Of a stretch of DNA of 64,000 bases, positions 53,812 through 62,628 are shown piece by piece. This DNA comes from Bacteroidales bacterium (GTDB lineage Bacteria; Bacteroidota; Bacteroidia; Bacteroidales; P3). The notes beneath the pieces are model-generated. The model was not told the origin of the DNA. It did not search any database and was given only the letters and a program-made list of their open reading frames with translations. The position numbers were made by a program, and so were the translations under genes. How positions within the stretch are numbered: position 1 is the first letter of the stretch; every line of letters starts with the position of its first letter. The stretch is taken from NCBI GenBank assembly GCA_031263015.1, contig JAISGN010000004.1, positions 1 through 64,000 of the forward strand. The letters run 5' to 3'.

Positions 53812-54477
53812 TTAGAATTTTGTTCGCATTTGCAATTCTTCTAAATCGGAATAAAGGTCATCCCATGAAGGTTGTGTTTTCATTGCATCTACCAGATTGT
53901 AGAAATCTTTTAACTTCTCTTCAAGGTTTTTTCGCTTTTCTGTTGCAGTACCCATCTGTCTTAATGCCGAGTTTGCATCTACCTGTGTCAGATAATGTCC
54001 TTTAAAAGATGCGTTAAGGCGGCGAACATTGTCATACAAATCCCATATCCCAATCTCGGTGAGTAATGTTTGATTGGCTTCCAAAAGCAAATCAGCCATC
54101 AATCTATCCATTGCGGCAGTCTGTTGAGCATAAGTTTTCTCGGACATATTACCCTCTCTGTCAAATAATGGCTTTAGCGTAGCGGCATTACGTCCGATTT
54201 CAAATCCTGTAAAAAAAGCCAGTCCGTCAACAACCATTTTCAAGTGAGTATAAGCCTCGTCGCGGCGTTTATCTTCCGTACTCATCTGCTCTCCCATCCC
54301 CGAATAGGTTTCTTTATTGAGAAGTGCAAAAAATTGATTGTACGCAGCGTGAATCGGCGTATAAACCGGATTAGTGGAAATTGCGGGATCGGCTTTTAAT
54401 GTAACGGCATTCATTGTCTGAGACGCCAGATTTGCCAATGCCTCATTGGTTAATCTTGTAAAATTTTTTTTCAACAT
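53812..54477 (-). CDS. DUF6261-type protein, copy 2
   Basis: A 221-residue helical soluble protein, the same length as copy 1 and clearly related ('R-L-T-N-E-A-L-A', 'Y-S-G-M-G', 'Y-A-Q-Q-T-A-A-M', 'L-R-Q-M-G-T-A-T-E-K-R'). Function unknown. Its start is about 84 bp from the 41-bp array at 54.56 kb. A glycosyltransferase follows 7 bp later, so it is embedded in the polysaccharide operon. Confidence 0.77.
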   Translation of the reverse strand: MLKKNFTRLTNEALANLASQTMNAVTLKADPAISTNPVYTPIHAAYNQFFALLNKETYSGMGEQMSTEDKRRDEAYTHLKMVVDGLAFFTGFEIGRNAATLKPLFDREGNMSEKTYAQQTAAMDRLMADLLLEANQTLLTEIGIWDLYDNVRRLNASFKGHYLTQVDANSALRQMGTATEKRKNLEEKLKDFYNLVDAMKTQPSWDDLYSDLEELQMRTKF

Positions 54478-54515
54478 CTTTTCTATTGGTATTTAATTAT
54501 TAATATTCCCTTTTT

Positions 54516-54538
54516 GTCCGTGTCGGTGCGTGTCGCAC
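54516..54538. repeat. Dispersed hairpin element, one full and one partial copy
   Basis: A partial GTCCGTGTCGG runs directly into GTGCGTGTCGCAC (54526-54538), then TTACATTT. Both stem versions occur fused here. Confidence 0.65.
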
Positions 54539-54540
54539 TT

Positions 54541-54748
54541 ACATTTCTGCCCGGGACCTTTTTGTCATTTGACAAACATTCTAATTTCTGCCCGGCGACT
54601 CTTTGTCATTTGACAAACATTCTAATTTCCGCCCGGCGACTCTTTGTCATTTGACAAACATTCTAATTTCCGCCCGGGACCTTTTTGTCATTTGACAAAC
54701 GTTCTAATTTCTGCCGTTTTATATTTTGTCATTTCAATAATTATATAA
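54541..54748. repeat. 41-bp tandem array, five units
   Basis: GTCATTT marks units at 54564, 54605, 54646, 54687 and 54728, all 41 bp apart. Four contain TTTGTCATTTGACAAA exactly; the fifth is degenerate in the same way as the unit at 40392, and both arrays end in the same A/T-rich tail. It is the same family as the 40-kb array. Confidence 0.92.
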
Positions 54749-54758
54749 TTTTCTCTCT

Positions 54759-55679
54759 TTAACTCTTCGGGATTTTTATCCAGTCTCCCATTATCATATT
54801 ATATTCTTCCGGTTCAAACGGATAATATCCTCCGCCGTCAAAGAATGTTAATTCTCCTACATAAATCTGCCCGGCAACATTATAAAAATCTACTCTTAAA
54901 TGTAAGGTATCCCGCGACAAAATGCGGGCAAACTCAATCATCTTTGTTAAGTTTTTCGGCAAATCAACAGGTTTATTGTCCGGAAGATAACCTTTTTGAA
55001 CAATCGGAGCTCTGTTGCCTTGCATATCAAAACAAGTTTCGTTTATTCCTTCTTTGCTGCCTCTGTCTGTTATAATCCACAAATATTCGGGTTGTCCCAT
55101 AAAGCAGAAGAATTTATAATCCGTCAGGTAATCGCTTTGCGAATCTTTCAAAAGCGGCTCGGCAATAATGCGTCTTTTCAAACCTTTATAAGGCCATTCC
55201 CGCGAATATTTGAACTGATTCTTCTTCATACCTCTTGCAATTCTGGGAGGAATAACCGATGTATCAAATGTTTTTTTATCCTTACAGATTGTGTAACTTC
55301 CATTGTCGTGAGTACATTTCAAAATGAATTTATCGGGCAAAGTATTAAAATCAATATCTTCAAATCTGTCCCATACACCCAAAACAGGTATCACATATTC
55401 CGAACCGATTCGGTCGGAAACAAACTTCTTCATCTCATATTTATCAACCATCGTGTGATAAATTTCTTTTCTGTCATAAAGTTTAATCCACTGCAATTTT
55501 TCACAAAATGTTTTAGGATTCTTTAAGTCAAGTCTCTTTCTAAAGTATATGAAATACATTATTTTCAAATAGAACTTATCGTTCAGTTTGAATATATCGT
55601 CAATATAAAAAAGCAGATAAACCAACAACAGATGAGGTTGTTTTATTGCCTTAATAAATAAGCGTTTAATTTCTTTCAT
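54759..55679 (-). CDS. TupA-like ATP-grasp protein
   Basis: A 306-residue protein of the TupA-like ATP-grasp group found in capsule loci: 'N-P-K-T-F-C-E-K-L-Q-W-I-K-L-Y-D-R' near 54-70, 'D-K-F-I-L-K-C-T-H-D-N-G-S' near 116-128 and 'L-R-V-D-F-Y-N-V-A-G-Q-I-Y-V-G-E-L-T' near the end. The family joins amino or carboxyl groups to teichuronopeptide or polysaccharide in relatives; the substrate here is unknown. Confidence 0.8.
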   Translation of the reverse strand: MKEIKRLFIKAIKQPHLLLVYLLFYIDDIFKLNDKFYLKIMYFIYFRKRLDLKNPKTFCEKLQWIKLYDRKEIYHTMVDKYEMKKFVSDRIGSEYVIPVLGVWDRFEDIDFNTLPDKFILKCTHDNGSYTICKDKKTFDTSVIPPRIARGMKKNQFKYSREWPYKGLKRRIIAEPLLKDSQSDYLTDYKFFCFMGQPEYLWIITDRGSKEGINETCFDMQGNRAPIVQKGYLPDNKPVDLPKNLTKMIEFARILSRDTLHLRVDFYNVAGQIYVGELTFFDGGGYYPFEPEEYNMIMGDWIKIPKS

Positions 55680-55683
55680 ATTC

Positions 55684-56913
55684 TTAATTAATATATAATT
55701 GTTTTATTACCGTATAAATAGGGGTGAAAATATAATCTCCGACAGAAGTAACCGTTGAATAATGTATTACGCTTTGATAAATTCTGTATGATAATGCTAT
55801 GGGCATAAGTACATAAATAATATTATTATATTTCTTGCCTTCAAATACCTTCAACCACAAAATTGCAATTAAAGGATAAATAATTCTTAATTGACGATAT
55901 CCCGCATCACCTACACGTACTATAAGATTGGTAAGTATCATAAAAACCAAAATAAATGCAAAGAACTTTTGATTTTCTTTATTCATGGATTTTCTTTTTG
56001 ATATAAAAAAGAACAAACAGATATTGGCAAAAACAATAGGCCAGTCTCGCATATATAACATTTCGGTTATATTATATCCTCTTTTAAAATACATATTTTC
56101 ATAGCCCCCTTCAATCAAATAGCTTCCGAAATACTTTGATACGAATTGCGGTGCAAAAGAATCTTTTATTGTTGCTAATAATAGGCTGCCGATTGAAGAA
56201 TATCCAAACGAAAGAATTAATAATACGTACAAAAGTGTAAAGCGTTTTTTCAGTAAAAGATATGCTGCAAAAACTATAATAACAATACCGAAAGAAAGAT
56301 GAACCAAAGGGGTAGCACAAAGAAGTATAATGTATCTTTTATTGTTGTTAAGAATAATTTCCAATAAAGCATAACAGGCAATCCATCCGGCAGTACACCA
56401 TCTGACACCATTGATGTTAAATATTGAATTCTGCATAATGAACATAACCATCAGTAAAAAACACAGCAGATTATTTGAAAATACTTTTTGGTCGGTCAAA
56501 AATTTCAAACTTTTGAGCATAAAGAAAGCAAATACTGCTGCATAAACAAAAAATAAAACATGATAATTGGATGAAAACAAAGAAACAATATAACATACCA
56601 CATAGGTATATATATCTTTAACGGAATCCTCTTTTCCATAATTATCAATAATATGAGAAATGTCATTATTGCGAACTATATCTTCAAACTGTTTGACGTA
56701 TGAAACCGAATCAAAATATACATCTTGAGGAATTGTAAAAGCAATGCCGAACAGCAAAGCAAACAGGAAAAATATTGCATAAGAGCTCTTACTCCATGCA
56801 TTTCTCAATGAATAAAAGAAAGACAGGACAGGACAAACAATAAACATTGCTAATTTTATTGCCATATCTTTGGTCGGCTTTATTGTATGTCTTATTTGAT
56901 TAACGCCTGCCAT
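55684..56913 (-). CDS. EpsG-like polysaccharide polymerase membrane protein, polymerase 2
   Basis: About 400 residues with ten or more helices and few conserved motifs; the start of the mature pattern 'F-D-S-V-S-Y-V-K-Q-F' after helix 2 and 'F-N-I-N-G-V-R-W-C-T-A-G-W' are typical of EpsG/Wzy-like proteins. An alternative start at 56865 would avoid the 22-bp overlap with the glycosyltransferase upstream. It is the second polymerase candidate in the locus. Confidence 0.75.
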   Translation of the reverse strand: MAGVNQIRHTIKPTKDMAIKLAMFIVCPVLSFFYSLRNAWSKSSYAIFFLFALLFGIAFTIPQDVYFDSVSYVKQFEDIVRNNDISHIIDNYGKEDSVKDIYTYVVCYIVSLFSSNYHVLFFVYAAVFAFFMLKSLKFLTDQKVFSNNLLCFLLMVMFIMQNSIFNINGVRWCTAGWIACYALLEIILNNNKRYIILLCATPLVHLSFGIVIIVFAAYLLLKKRFTLLYVLLILSFGYSSIGSLLLATIKDSFAPQFVSKYFGSYLIEGGYENMYFKRGYNITEMLYMRDWPIVFANICLFFFISKRKSMNKENQKFFAFILVFMILTNLIVRVGDAGYRQLRIIYPLIAILWLKVFEGKKYNNIIYVLMPIALSYRIYQSVIHYSTVTSVGDYIFTPIYTVIKQLYIN

Positions 56914-58001
56914 TGTTGCATTATCTTTTCCTCATCAAAACGTTTAACATTTTCAATAGCATTTTCACTCATCTTTTCAAGCAAATCATTATCATTTGCC
57001 AATAGCAGTATATAATCTGCAAATTGTTCCAAATCTCCTATCGGACATAAAAAACCATCTTTACCATGATTGATTATTTCTCCGGGTCCATTAGGTGCAT
57101 TATAAGAAATAACAGGCAGTCCGCAATTTTGTGCCTCAATAATGACATTTGAAAATCCTTCCGTATATGTACAAGTGCAAAAGACCGAACCTGTATTGTA
57201 TTGGGCTAACATATTAAATGATTTGCCCATAAAGAAAATATTATTCTGTAAATTTTCTTTTAGTACATATTCTTCCAATGTTGTCTTTAATGCTCCATCT
57301 CCATAAATATGAAGTATTAAATCAGGATTCTTACAGACAACTATTTTCCAAATATCTATTAATGCCTTAAAACCTTTTTCAGGATGAATTCTTCCTACTG
57401 TTATTGCAAAACAGATTTTTTCTTTATGTTTATAAACTTCTTTTTTATTCGCATTGAAATTATTTATCACAACAGCATTAGGCAATTTCCATAATCGTTT
57501 ATCTTCTTTTGTCAATAAAACAACTCTGTAAAAAAATCTAAGTAAGAAAGGCAAAAGAAAATAATAATGATACAGATACCCCAAAAATTTTCTAACCCGT
57601 TGTTGTTTAATATCATTTTTTATTGTCCAAGGCTTCATATAAGCATGATAACTACCGCGAATCTCATTTATAATTTTGACATTTTTCGGAATAAAAAACG
57701 GCAATAATAATTCTTTCAAAGTAACTCCTGCCGGCACAAATACTACATCCGCTTTATTTCTTTTGATAAGTTCTATATTCTTTCTGAAAATATATAAAGG
57801 TTTTACCTCTTTTTTTGTTAAAAAATGAGTAATAATTTGTATTTTGGAATTTATCTTTTCAGAATATTCATCTGTCCCATAATCATTAATTATAACTACA
57901 TTATTTCCTTCATCTGCCAAATAATTGGCTCTGTTTATTATGCTGCGTTGCACACCTCCAATGCCATCGATACCAAGAAGAGAAATAAATACTATGTTCA
58001 T
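56892..58001 (-). CDS. Glycosyltransferase family 4
   Basis: A 369-residue GT-B enzyme: 'G-I-D-G-I-G-G-V-Q-R-S' near 8-18, 'V-G-R-I-H-P-E-K-G-F-K-A-L' and 'T-E-G-F-S-N-V-I-I-E-A' with the EX7E motif. N-acetylgalactosamine- or galactosyltransferases of capsule loci look like this; donor unproven. Overlaps the flippase gene by 4 bp. Confidence 0.87.
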   Translation of the reverse strand: MNIVFISLLGIDGIGGVQRSIINRANYLADEGNNVVIINDYGTDEYSEKINSKIQIITHFLTKKEVKPLYIFRKNIELIKRNKADVVFVPAGVTLKELLLPFFIPKNVKIINEIRGSYHAYMKPWTIKNDIKQQRVRKFLGYLYHYYFLLPFLLRFFYRVVLLTKEDKRLWKLPNAVVINNFNANKKEVYKHKEKICFAITVGRIHPEKGFKALIDIWKIVVCKNPDLILHIYGDGALKTTLEEYVLKENLQNNIFFMGKSFNMLAQYNTGSVFCTCTYTEGFSNVIIEAQNCGLPVISYNAPNGPGEIINHGKDGFLCPIGDLEQFADYILLLANDNDLLEKMSENAIENVKRFDEEKIMQQWQALIK

Positions 58002-59542
58002 TTTCCAAAATTTAATTTTGATGATATACCCTGTATAATTTTTATTCGCATCTGATGTGTAAGTGCCAACCTAAAGAAGAAAAATCCTAACGATAGAATA
58101 AATACCGTCATTAAAATAATAAATCTAAACAATCCTTCATCTAACAACAATATTGTCATAACAGGTAAAATAGAGCTCAATAAAAATATCTTAAAAACAA
58201 CTAACATTCCATTATGAATAAAATCCCTTATAGAATATCTTTTTATCTGATAGCCTATAAGAATCAATTTTATTGCAATAATTACGATAAATGACAAATT
58301 AACCATTATCAAACAAAATGGCGGAAAACTTTTAGTATATTTGTAAAAGAAATATGATGAAAAAATAACAATCATATCAACAACAAAAGTAGATATTGTC
58401 ATTTTTTTTAACCTTCCGTCTGCATGTATAGGGCGAAAAAGTAAATTAGATATATTTTCCATTAGAATAGAAATCAAATATAACTTCACAAATATATTCG
58501 TAAAAGCAGGTACTTTATCACCTAACCACAGATGCAAAACAAAATCGGTATCTAATATTATCGGCAAAACAGCAAGAAACAAAAGACAAGATGAAAATTT
58601 CACGGCATTATTCATCAAATTCTGCATCTGTTGTATATTATCGTCTGCATAGTACTTTATTATCTGTGGCGTAAATGAAAGCAAAATACTATATGCTAAT
58701 GGCGACAAAACACTTCTTACCTGGAAAGAAATAGCAAATGCAGCATTGACATAAGAAAGAAAAAACAGATTCAGAATAATATTTAATCCATTAAGTTTTG
58801 CAAAATTACCCAAATTCCCAAATAAGTCCCAGCCGGAAAATGATACAACATGCTTAATAATATCTTTATTCCAAGTAAATTTATATCTGCATTCTTCAAA
58901 ATGTTTCACACAATAAACATAATAAACAATAGAAATAATTATTGTTACGGCAAGTGTCAAAAAAGCATAAAGTATCAGTTTATCAAAATGACCTATAATC
59001 AACAAATAAACTATTATCAGTTTTAGCGATGTTTTTGCAATCTCTATATATGCATACACATTCATCTTTTCATGAGACATTATTGCAGAATTATATGGGG
59101 TCTGTATAATTGTCAAAACAGAAGTTATTATAGAAATCTGATAAACCCATCTTGCTGCTGTCATTCTTTCCTGTGGAATAACTGCTTCATGTTCTAACCA
59201 CCACAGACCTATCGTCTCACCTAAACATAAAACCAAAATAGCTATTAAAAAATGTACCGTCAATACGGAAGAGAAAGTTTGTTTTAATTTATTAAAACCT
59301 CCGCTATCACTAAGTTCAACACTAAAAAATCTTGATGTAGCATTAGCCATTGAAGAATTAATAAAAGAAAACATCGTTACAACACTTGTAACAACAGCAT
59401 TTAGTCCGTAATCATCAATACCCAACGTTGCCAAAACAACTCTTGATGTATATAAGGACACAGCCATATTAAACAACATCCTTATATACAAATAGATTGT
59501 ATTTTTGGCAATTCTTTTGTTATTCTCTCTTACCGTCGGCAT
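57998..59542 (-). CDS. Polysaccharide flippase (MOP superfamily), flippase 2
   Basis: A 514-residue exporter with 12-14 helices. 'N-T-I-Y-L-Y-I-R-M-L-F-N-M-A-V-S-L-Y-T-S-R' at the start is typical of Bacteroidetes Wzx-type proteins and unlike the WzxC-like gene at 45.4 kb. It is the second flippase of the window and sits with polymerase 2. Confidence 0.88.
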   Translation of the reverse strand: MPTVRENNKRIAKNTIYLYIRMLFNMAVSLYTSRVVLATLGIDDYGLNAVVTSVVTMFSFINSSMANATSRFFSVELSDSGGFNKLKQTFSSVLTVHFLIAILVLCLGETIGLWWLEHEAVIPQERMTAARWVYQISIITSVLTIIQTPYNSAIMSHEKMNVYAYIEIAKTSLKLIIVYLLIIGHFDKLILYAFLTLAVTIIISIVYYVYCVKHFEECRYKFTWNKDIIKHVVSFSGWDLFGNLGNFAKLNGLNIILNLFFLSYVNAAFAISFQVRSVLSPLAYSILLSFTPQIIKYYADDNIQQMQNLMNNAVKFSSCLLFLAVLPIILDTDFVLHLWLGDKVPAFTNIFVKLYLISILMENISNLLFRPIHADGRLKKMTISTFVVDMIVIFSSYFFYKYTKSFPPFCLIMVNLSFIVIIAIKLILIGYQIKRYSIRDFIHNGMLVVFKIFLLSSILPVMTILLLDEGLFRFIILMTVFILSLGFFFFRLALTHQMRIKIIQGISSKLNFGK

Positions 59543-59616
59543 TATGCTTTAATGTTCTATCCTGAATTTATACCATTTCGCATATCCAATTACGGAAGGT
59601 ATGAAAACATCTTCGG

Positions 59617-60195
59617 CTATTTTATATTTAATGATTTTGATATTACGGCAGGATTACCCTGTATCAGCAAATTTGCCGGGAAATCACCTTTTACAACACT
59701 TCCGGCTGCGACAACGCTGTTATCCCCTATTGTTGTTCCTTTGAGTATAATTGAATTTAAGCCTATCCAAACATTATTACCAATCACAATTTCTTTTGGC
59801 TTGTCTCTCCCGATTGTTCTGTCATTAGAATATAATTCGTGTCCGTTTGCATCAATTATATTTACTCCCGACGCGATAACACAATTGTCCTCGATAGTTA
59901 TTGATTTTTGAGCATGAATATATGCTCCGTTTATTCTGACATTATTGCCGATTTGTATATTGGCATCTTTTCTATCGACAAATAAAGTAGTGGGAAAAGG
60001 CATACCAGCATGATAGTTTTTTTTATTACTCCTAAGGGTTACATTATTTCCAAGTCGTACCTCCCCTCCATACAAAATTGAAATATTAGATTTAATATCT
60101 ATTGTACAATCTCTACCAAGTACTATTCCTTGCCTGCGTTTAAGGATGAAAGTATAAAATCTTTTTAGAATTGCATTAAAATATCTTTCTATCAT
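59617..60195 (-). CDS. Hexapeptide-repeat acyltransferase
   Basis: A 192-residue beta-helix protein when started at 60195; a longer start at 60240 overlaps the dehydrogenase gene. Repeats 'I-G-N-N-V-R-I', 'I-E-D-N-C-V-I', 'I-G-N-N-V-W-I-G-L-N-S-I-I' and the ending 'I-Q-G-N-P-A' are present, with a histidine in 'N-G-H-E-L-Y' in catalytic position. It likely acetylates the repeat unit sugar. Confidence 0.85.
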   Translation of the reverse strand: MIERYFNAILKRFYTFILKRRQGIVLGRDCTIDIKSNISILYGGEVRLGNNVTLRSNKKNYHAGMPFPTTLFVDRKDANIQIGNNVRINGAYIHAQKSITIEDNCVIASGVNIIDANGHELYSNDRTIGRDKPKEIVIGNNVWIGLNSIILKGTTIGDNSVVAAGSVVKGDFPANLLIQGNPAVISKSLNIK

Positions 60196-60200
60196 ATTTT

Positions 60201-61466
60201 TTATAATCGTCCGTCTGTTTGATTTTGTTCCAAAACCCATTTTACATCAAACACAACTGATTTTTCTTTCTGCAGGTCGGTGATATTCAGTTTTTGGAAT
60301 TCATTATGAGCCACCGCTAAAATTACAGCATCAAAACGTTCGACAGGCAATTGATTTGTGATTTTTATGCCGTATTCGTGTTCTGCAATAGCAGGATTTG
60401 CCCAAGGGTCATAAATAGTAAGGTTGATATTGTATTGCTGCAAAGATTTAATAATATCTATGACCTTTGTATTTCTGACATCGGGACAATTTTCCTTAAA
60501 GGTAAAACCGAGAACTAAAATATCGGAACAACAAACCTGAATACATTTCTTTAACATCAATTTCACCACTTCATCTGCCACATATTCACCCATTGAATCA
60601 TTAATTCTTCTGCCCGACAATATCACTTCTGGATTATAACCGTATTGTTGAGCGCATTGTGCGAGATAATAAGGATCAACACCTATGCAATGACCTCCTA
60701 CAAGACCGGGTTTGAAAGAAAGAAAGTTCCATTTGGTAGATGCAGCCTCTAAAACAGCATTAGTATCTATTCCCATCCTATTAAATATCTTTGACAATTC
60801 ATTAACAAAGGCAATGTTTATATCCCTTTGAGAGTTTTCAATTACCTTTGACGCTTCGGCAACCTTAATAGTAGGTGCAAGATGAGTTCCTGCGGTTATA
60901 ACACTTGCATAAACTTCATTAACTTTCCGTCCGATTTCTTTTGTGGAACCGGAAGTTACTTTCTTAATCTTTTCAACGGTATGAAGTTTATCTCCCGGAT
61001 TTATTCTTTCCGGAGAGTAGCCTGCAAAGAAATCAACATTGAATTTTAAGCCCGACACTTTTTCCACCACAGGAATACATTCATCTTCCGTAACTCCGGG
61101 ATAGACGGTAGATTCATATACGACAATATCTCCTTTTGAAATCACTTTTCCTACCGTTTCCGATGATTTATAAAGCGGCGTCAAGTCGGGATTATTATGT
61201 TTATCAACCGGTGTCGGAACGGCGACGACATAAAAATTACAATCCTTTATATCGTCAAGACGCGTCGTGCATTTGAAACCATATTTGTCAATTGCTTCTT
61301 TGAGCAAATTGTTATCAACCTCTAATGTGGAATCTACACCCGTCATCAATTCATTCACTCTTGATTGATTCAAGTCAAAACCAATAGTCTCGTATTTTGT
61401 TGCGAACAAACGTGCAAGAGGCAATCCGACATAACCTAATCCTATTACTGCAATCTTTGTATTCAT
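60201..61466 (-). CDS. UDP-N-acetylhexosamine 6-dehydrogenase (TviB/WbpO type)
   Basis: A 421-residue nucleotide-sugar dehydrogenase. NAD motif G9-L-G-Y-V-G14, 'Y-E-S-T-V-Y-P-G-V-T-E' at 117-127 and catalytic C260 in GGHCIGVDPYY. The sequence follows TviB/WbpO more than WecC, so it probably oxidises UDP-GlcNAc or UDP-GalNAc to the uronic acid. The epimerase at the window end is of the matching TviC/WbpP type, giving UDP-GalNAcA together. A full-consensus promoter precedes it. Confidence 0.92.
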   Translation of the reverse strand: MNTKIAVIGLGYVGLPLARLFATKYETIGFDLNQSRVNELMTGVDSTLEVDNNLLKEAIDKYGFKCTTRLDDIKDCNFYVVAVPTPVDKHNNPDLTPLYKSSETVGKVISKGDIVVYESTVYPGVTEDECIPVVEKVSGLKFNVDFFAGYSPERINPGDKLHTVEKIKKVTSGSTKEIGRKVNEVYASVITAGTHLAPTIKVAEASKVIENSQRDINIAFVNELSKIFNRMGIDTNAVLEAASTKWNFLSFKPGLVGGHCIGVDPYYLAQCAQQYGYNPEVILSGRRINDSMGEYVADEVVKLMLKKCIQVCCSDILVLGFTFKENCPDVRNTKVIDIIKSLQQYNINLTIYDPWANPAIAEHEYGIKITNQLPVERFDAVILAVAHNEFQKLNITDLQKEKSVVFDVKWVLEQNQTDGRL

Positions 61467-61571
61467 TTCTTAGCTTCCTTATTTTATTCGTTATTTTATA
61501 TAGTAATTCTCAACACAAAGTCCCGTCAGTTACATATAGAAAATGACGAGACAGGTCTTTTGGTTGGTTTG

Positions 61572-61603
61572 CAAAGTTACTATTTTATTGTTATTCTCCC
61601 AAA
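61572..61603 (-). promoter_or_regulatory. Full-consensus Bacteroides-type promoter of the dehydrogenase gene
   Basis: Minus-strand TTTG (61600-61603), 20-bp spacer, TAACTTTG (61572-61579): an exact match to TTTG-N19-21-TAnnTTTG. It lies just after the DUF6261 stop at 61607 and 106 bp ahead of the start at 61466. Confidence 0.7.
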
Positions 61604-61606
61604 TTT

Positions 61607-62317
61607 TTATTCTTCGGTAGGCTGTGTTGTGTGGCGGGAGATACTTTCCTTGTATTGATCTATGTTTGCATTAAGCAGTCTTATGAACCGCTCATAAGGA
61701 GCATCACCATTGACAATACTCAATGCCTCTACCTTCACAACAATATCCATATAATATGAATCGGTTTGCTTTCGTGCCTCCAACATATTGACCTCTATCG
61801 CCTGCGAATATTCCGATGTACGACCTTCTTTGCTCTCTTCAAAATCCTTATTCGCATTATCCAGCGCATCAATCCAAGGAGAAATTCCCAAAGTTGCGAC
61901 TTCCGACTGATATTTGCTCCTCAAATCCTGAATGAGATTGTAAATGCCTGCCGTTTCTTCATTATAAGGCTTTTTTGCAAGGTCGCCATAAGTCTCAAAG
62001 ACCGGCATCACAATCGTTGCAGCCTCTTTCATTTGAGGTAAATAGTGCCTAATCGCCGCTTCCATCGTATTGCGCAAACCTCTGAACAGTTCATCTCTCT
62101 TTGCATCGGCTGCCTGTATTACCGGCGTGAAAATGCTTTTGCGGAGTTGCTGCAAGACCTCATCAGACAGATTATAGGCTTCGGCGAACTTGTCGTACAA
62201 TTCCCCAATATCGGTCATAACCCTGTCGTCATCCTTCACATAGAAATTAAACTCGGTCATAAACTGAAACCATTCCTCGTTGCGGAGTCTTCTTAAATTA
62301 ATTCTTTCAATCTTCAT
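61607..62317 (-). CDS. DUF6261-type protein, copy 3 (diverged)
   Basis: A 236-residue soluble helical protein starting 'I-N-L-R-R-L-R-N-E-E-W'. It has the length and helical plan of the family and shares the 'R-L-x-N-E' start and the 'Y-N-x-E-T-A' block with weaker identity than copies 1 and 2, so the assignment is less sure. Its start is 50 bp from the 42-bp array. A promoter for the next gene follows directly. Confidence 0.65.
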   Translation of the reverse strand: MKIERINLRRLRNEEWFQFMTEFNFYVKDDDRVMTDIGELYDKFAEAYNLSDEVLQQLRKSIFTPVIQAADAKRDELFRGLRNTMEAAIRHYLPQMKEAATIVMPVFETYGDLAKKPYNEETAGIYNLIQDLRSKYQSEVATLGISPWIDALDNANKDFEESKEGRTSEYSQAIEVNMLEARKQTDSYYMDIVVKVEALSIVNGDAPYERFIRLLNANIDQYKESISRHTTQPTEE

Positions 62318-62366
62318 AATTGCGTTGTTTTAATATATTTGTATTATTTATATCCGTTTCGTTTTA

Positions 62367-62586
62367 GACTTTCAACACTTTGTCATTGTCTTAAAGAGAG
62401 TGGATTTGGACTTTCAACACTTTGTCATTGTCTTAAAGAGAGTGGATTTGGGCTTTCAACACCTTGTCATTGTCTTAAAGAGAGTGGATTTGGACTTTCA
62501 ACACCTTGTCATTGTCTTAAAGAGAGTGGATTTGGACTTTCAACACCTTGTCATTGTCTTAAAGAGAGTGGATTTGGACTTTCAAC
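62367..62586. repeat. 42-bp tandem array, five near-identical units plus a partial
   Basis: Units begin at 62367, 62409, 62451, 62493 and 62535, with the start of a sixth at 62577. They differ at only two positions. Each contains TTGTCATTGTC and TTTCAACAC. The even 42-bp length leaves a plus-strand frame open, but this is not taken as a gene because it runs antisense through the next gene. The rest of the 311-bp gap shows nothing recognisable. Confidence 0.95.
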
Positions 62587-62628
62587 ATCCTTTTTTTCAT
62601 TTATTTCCAATCATTTTAACCGAAAACA

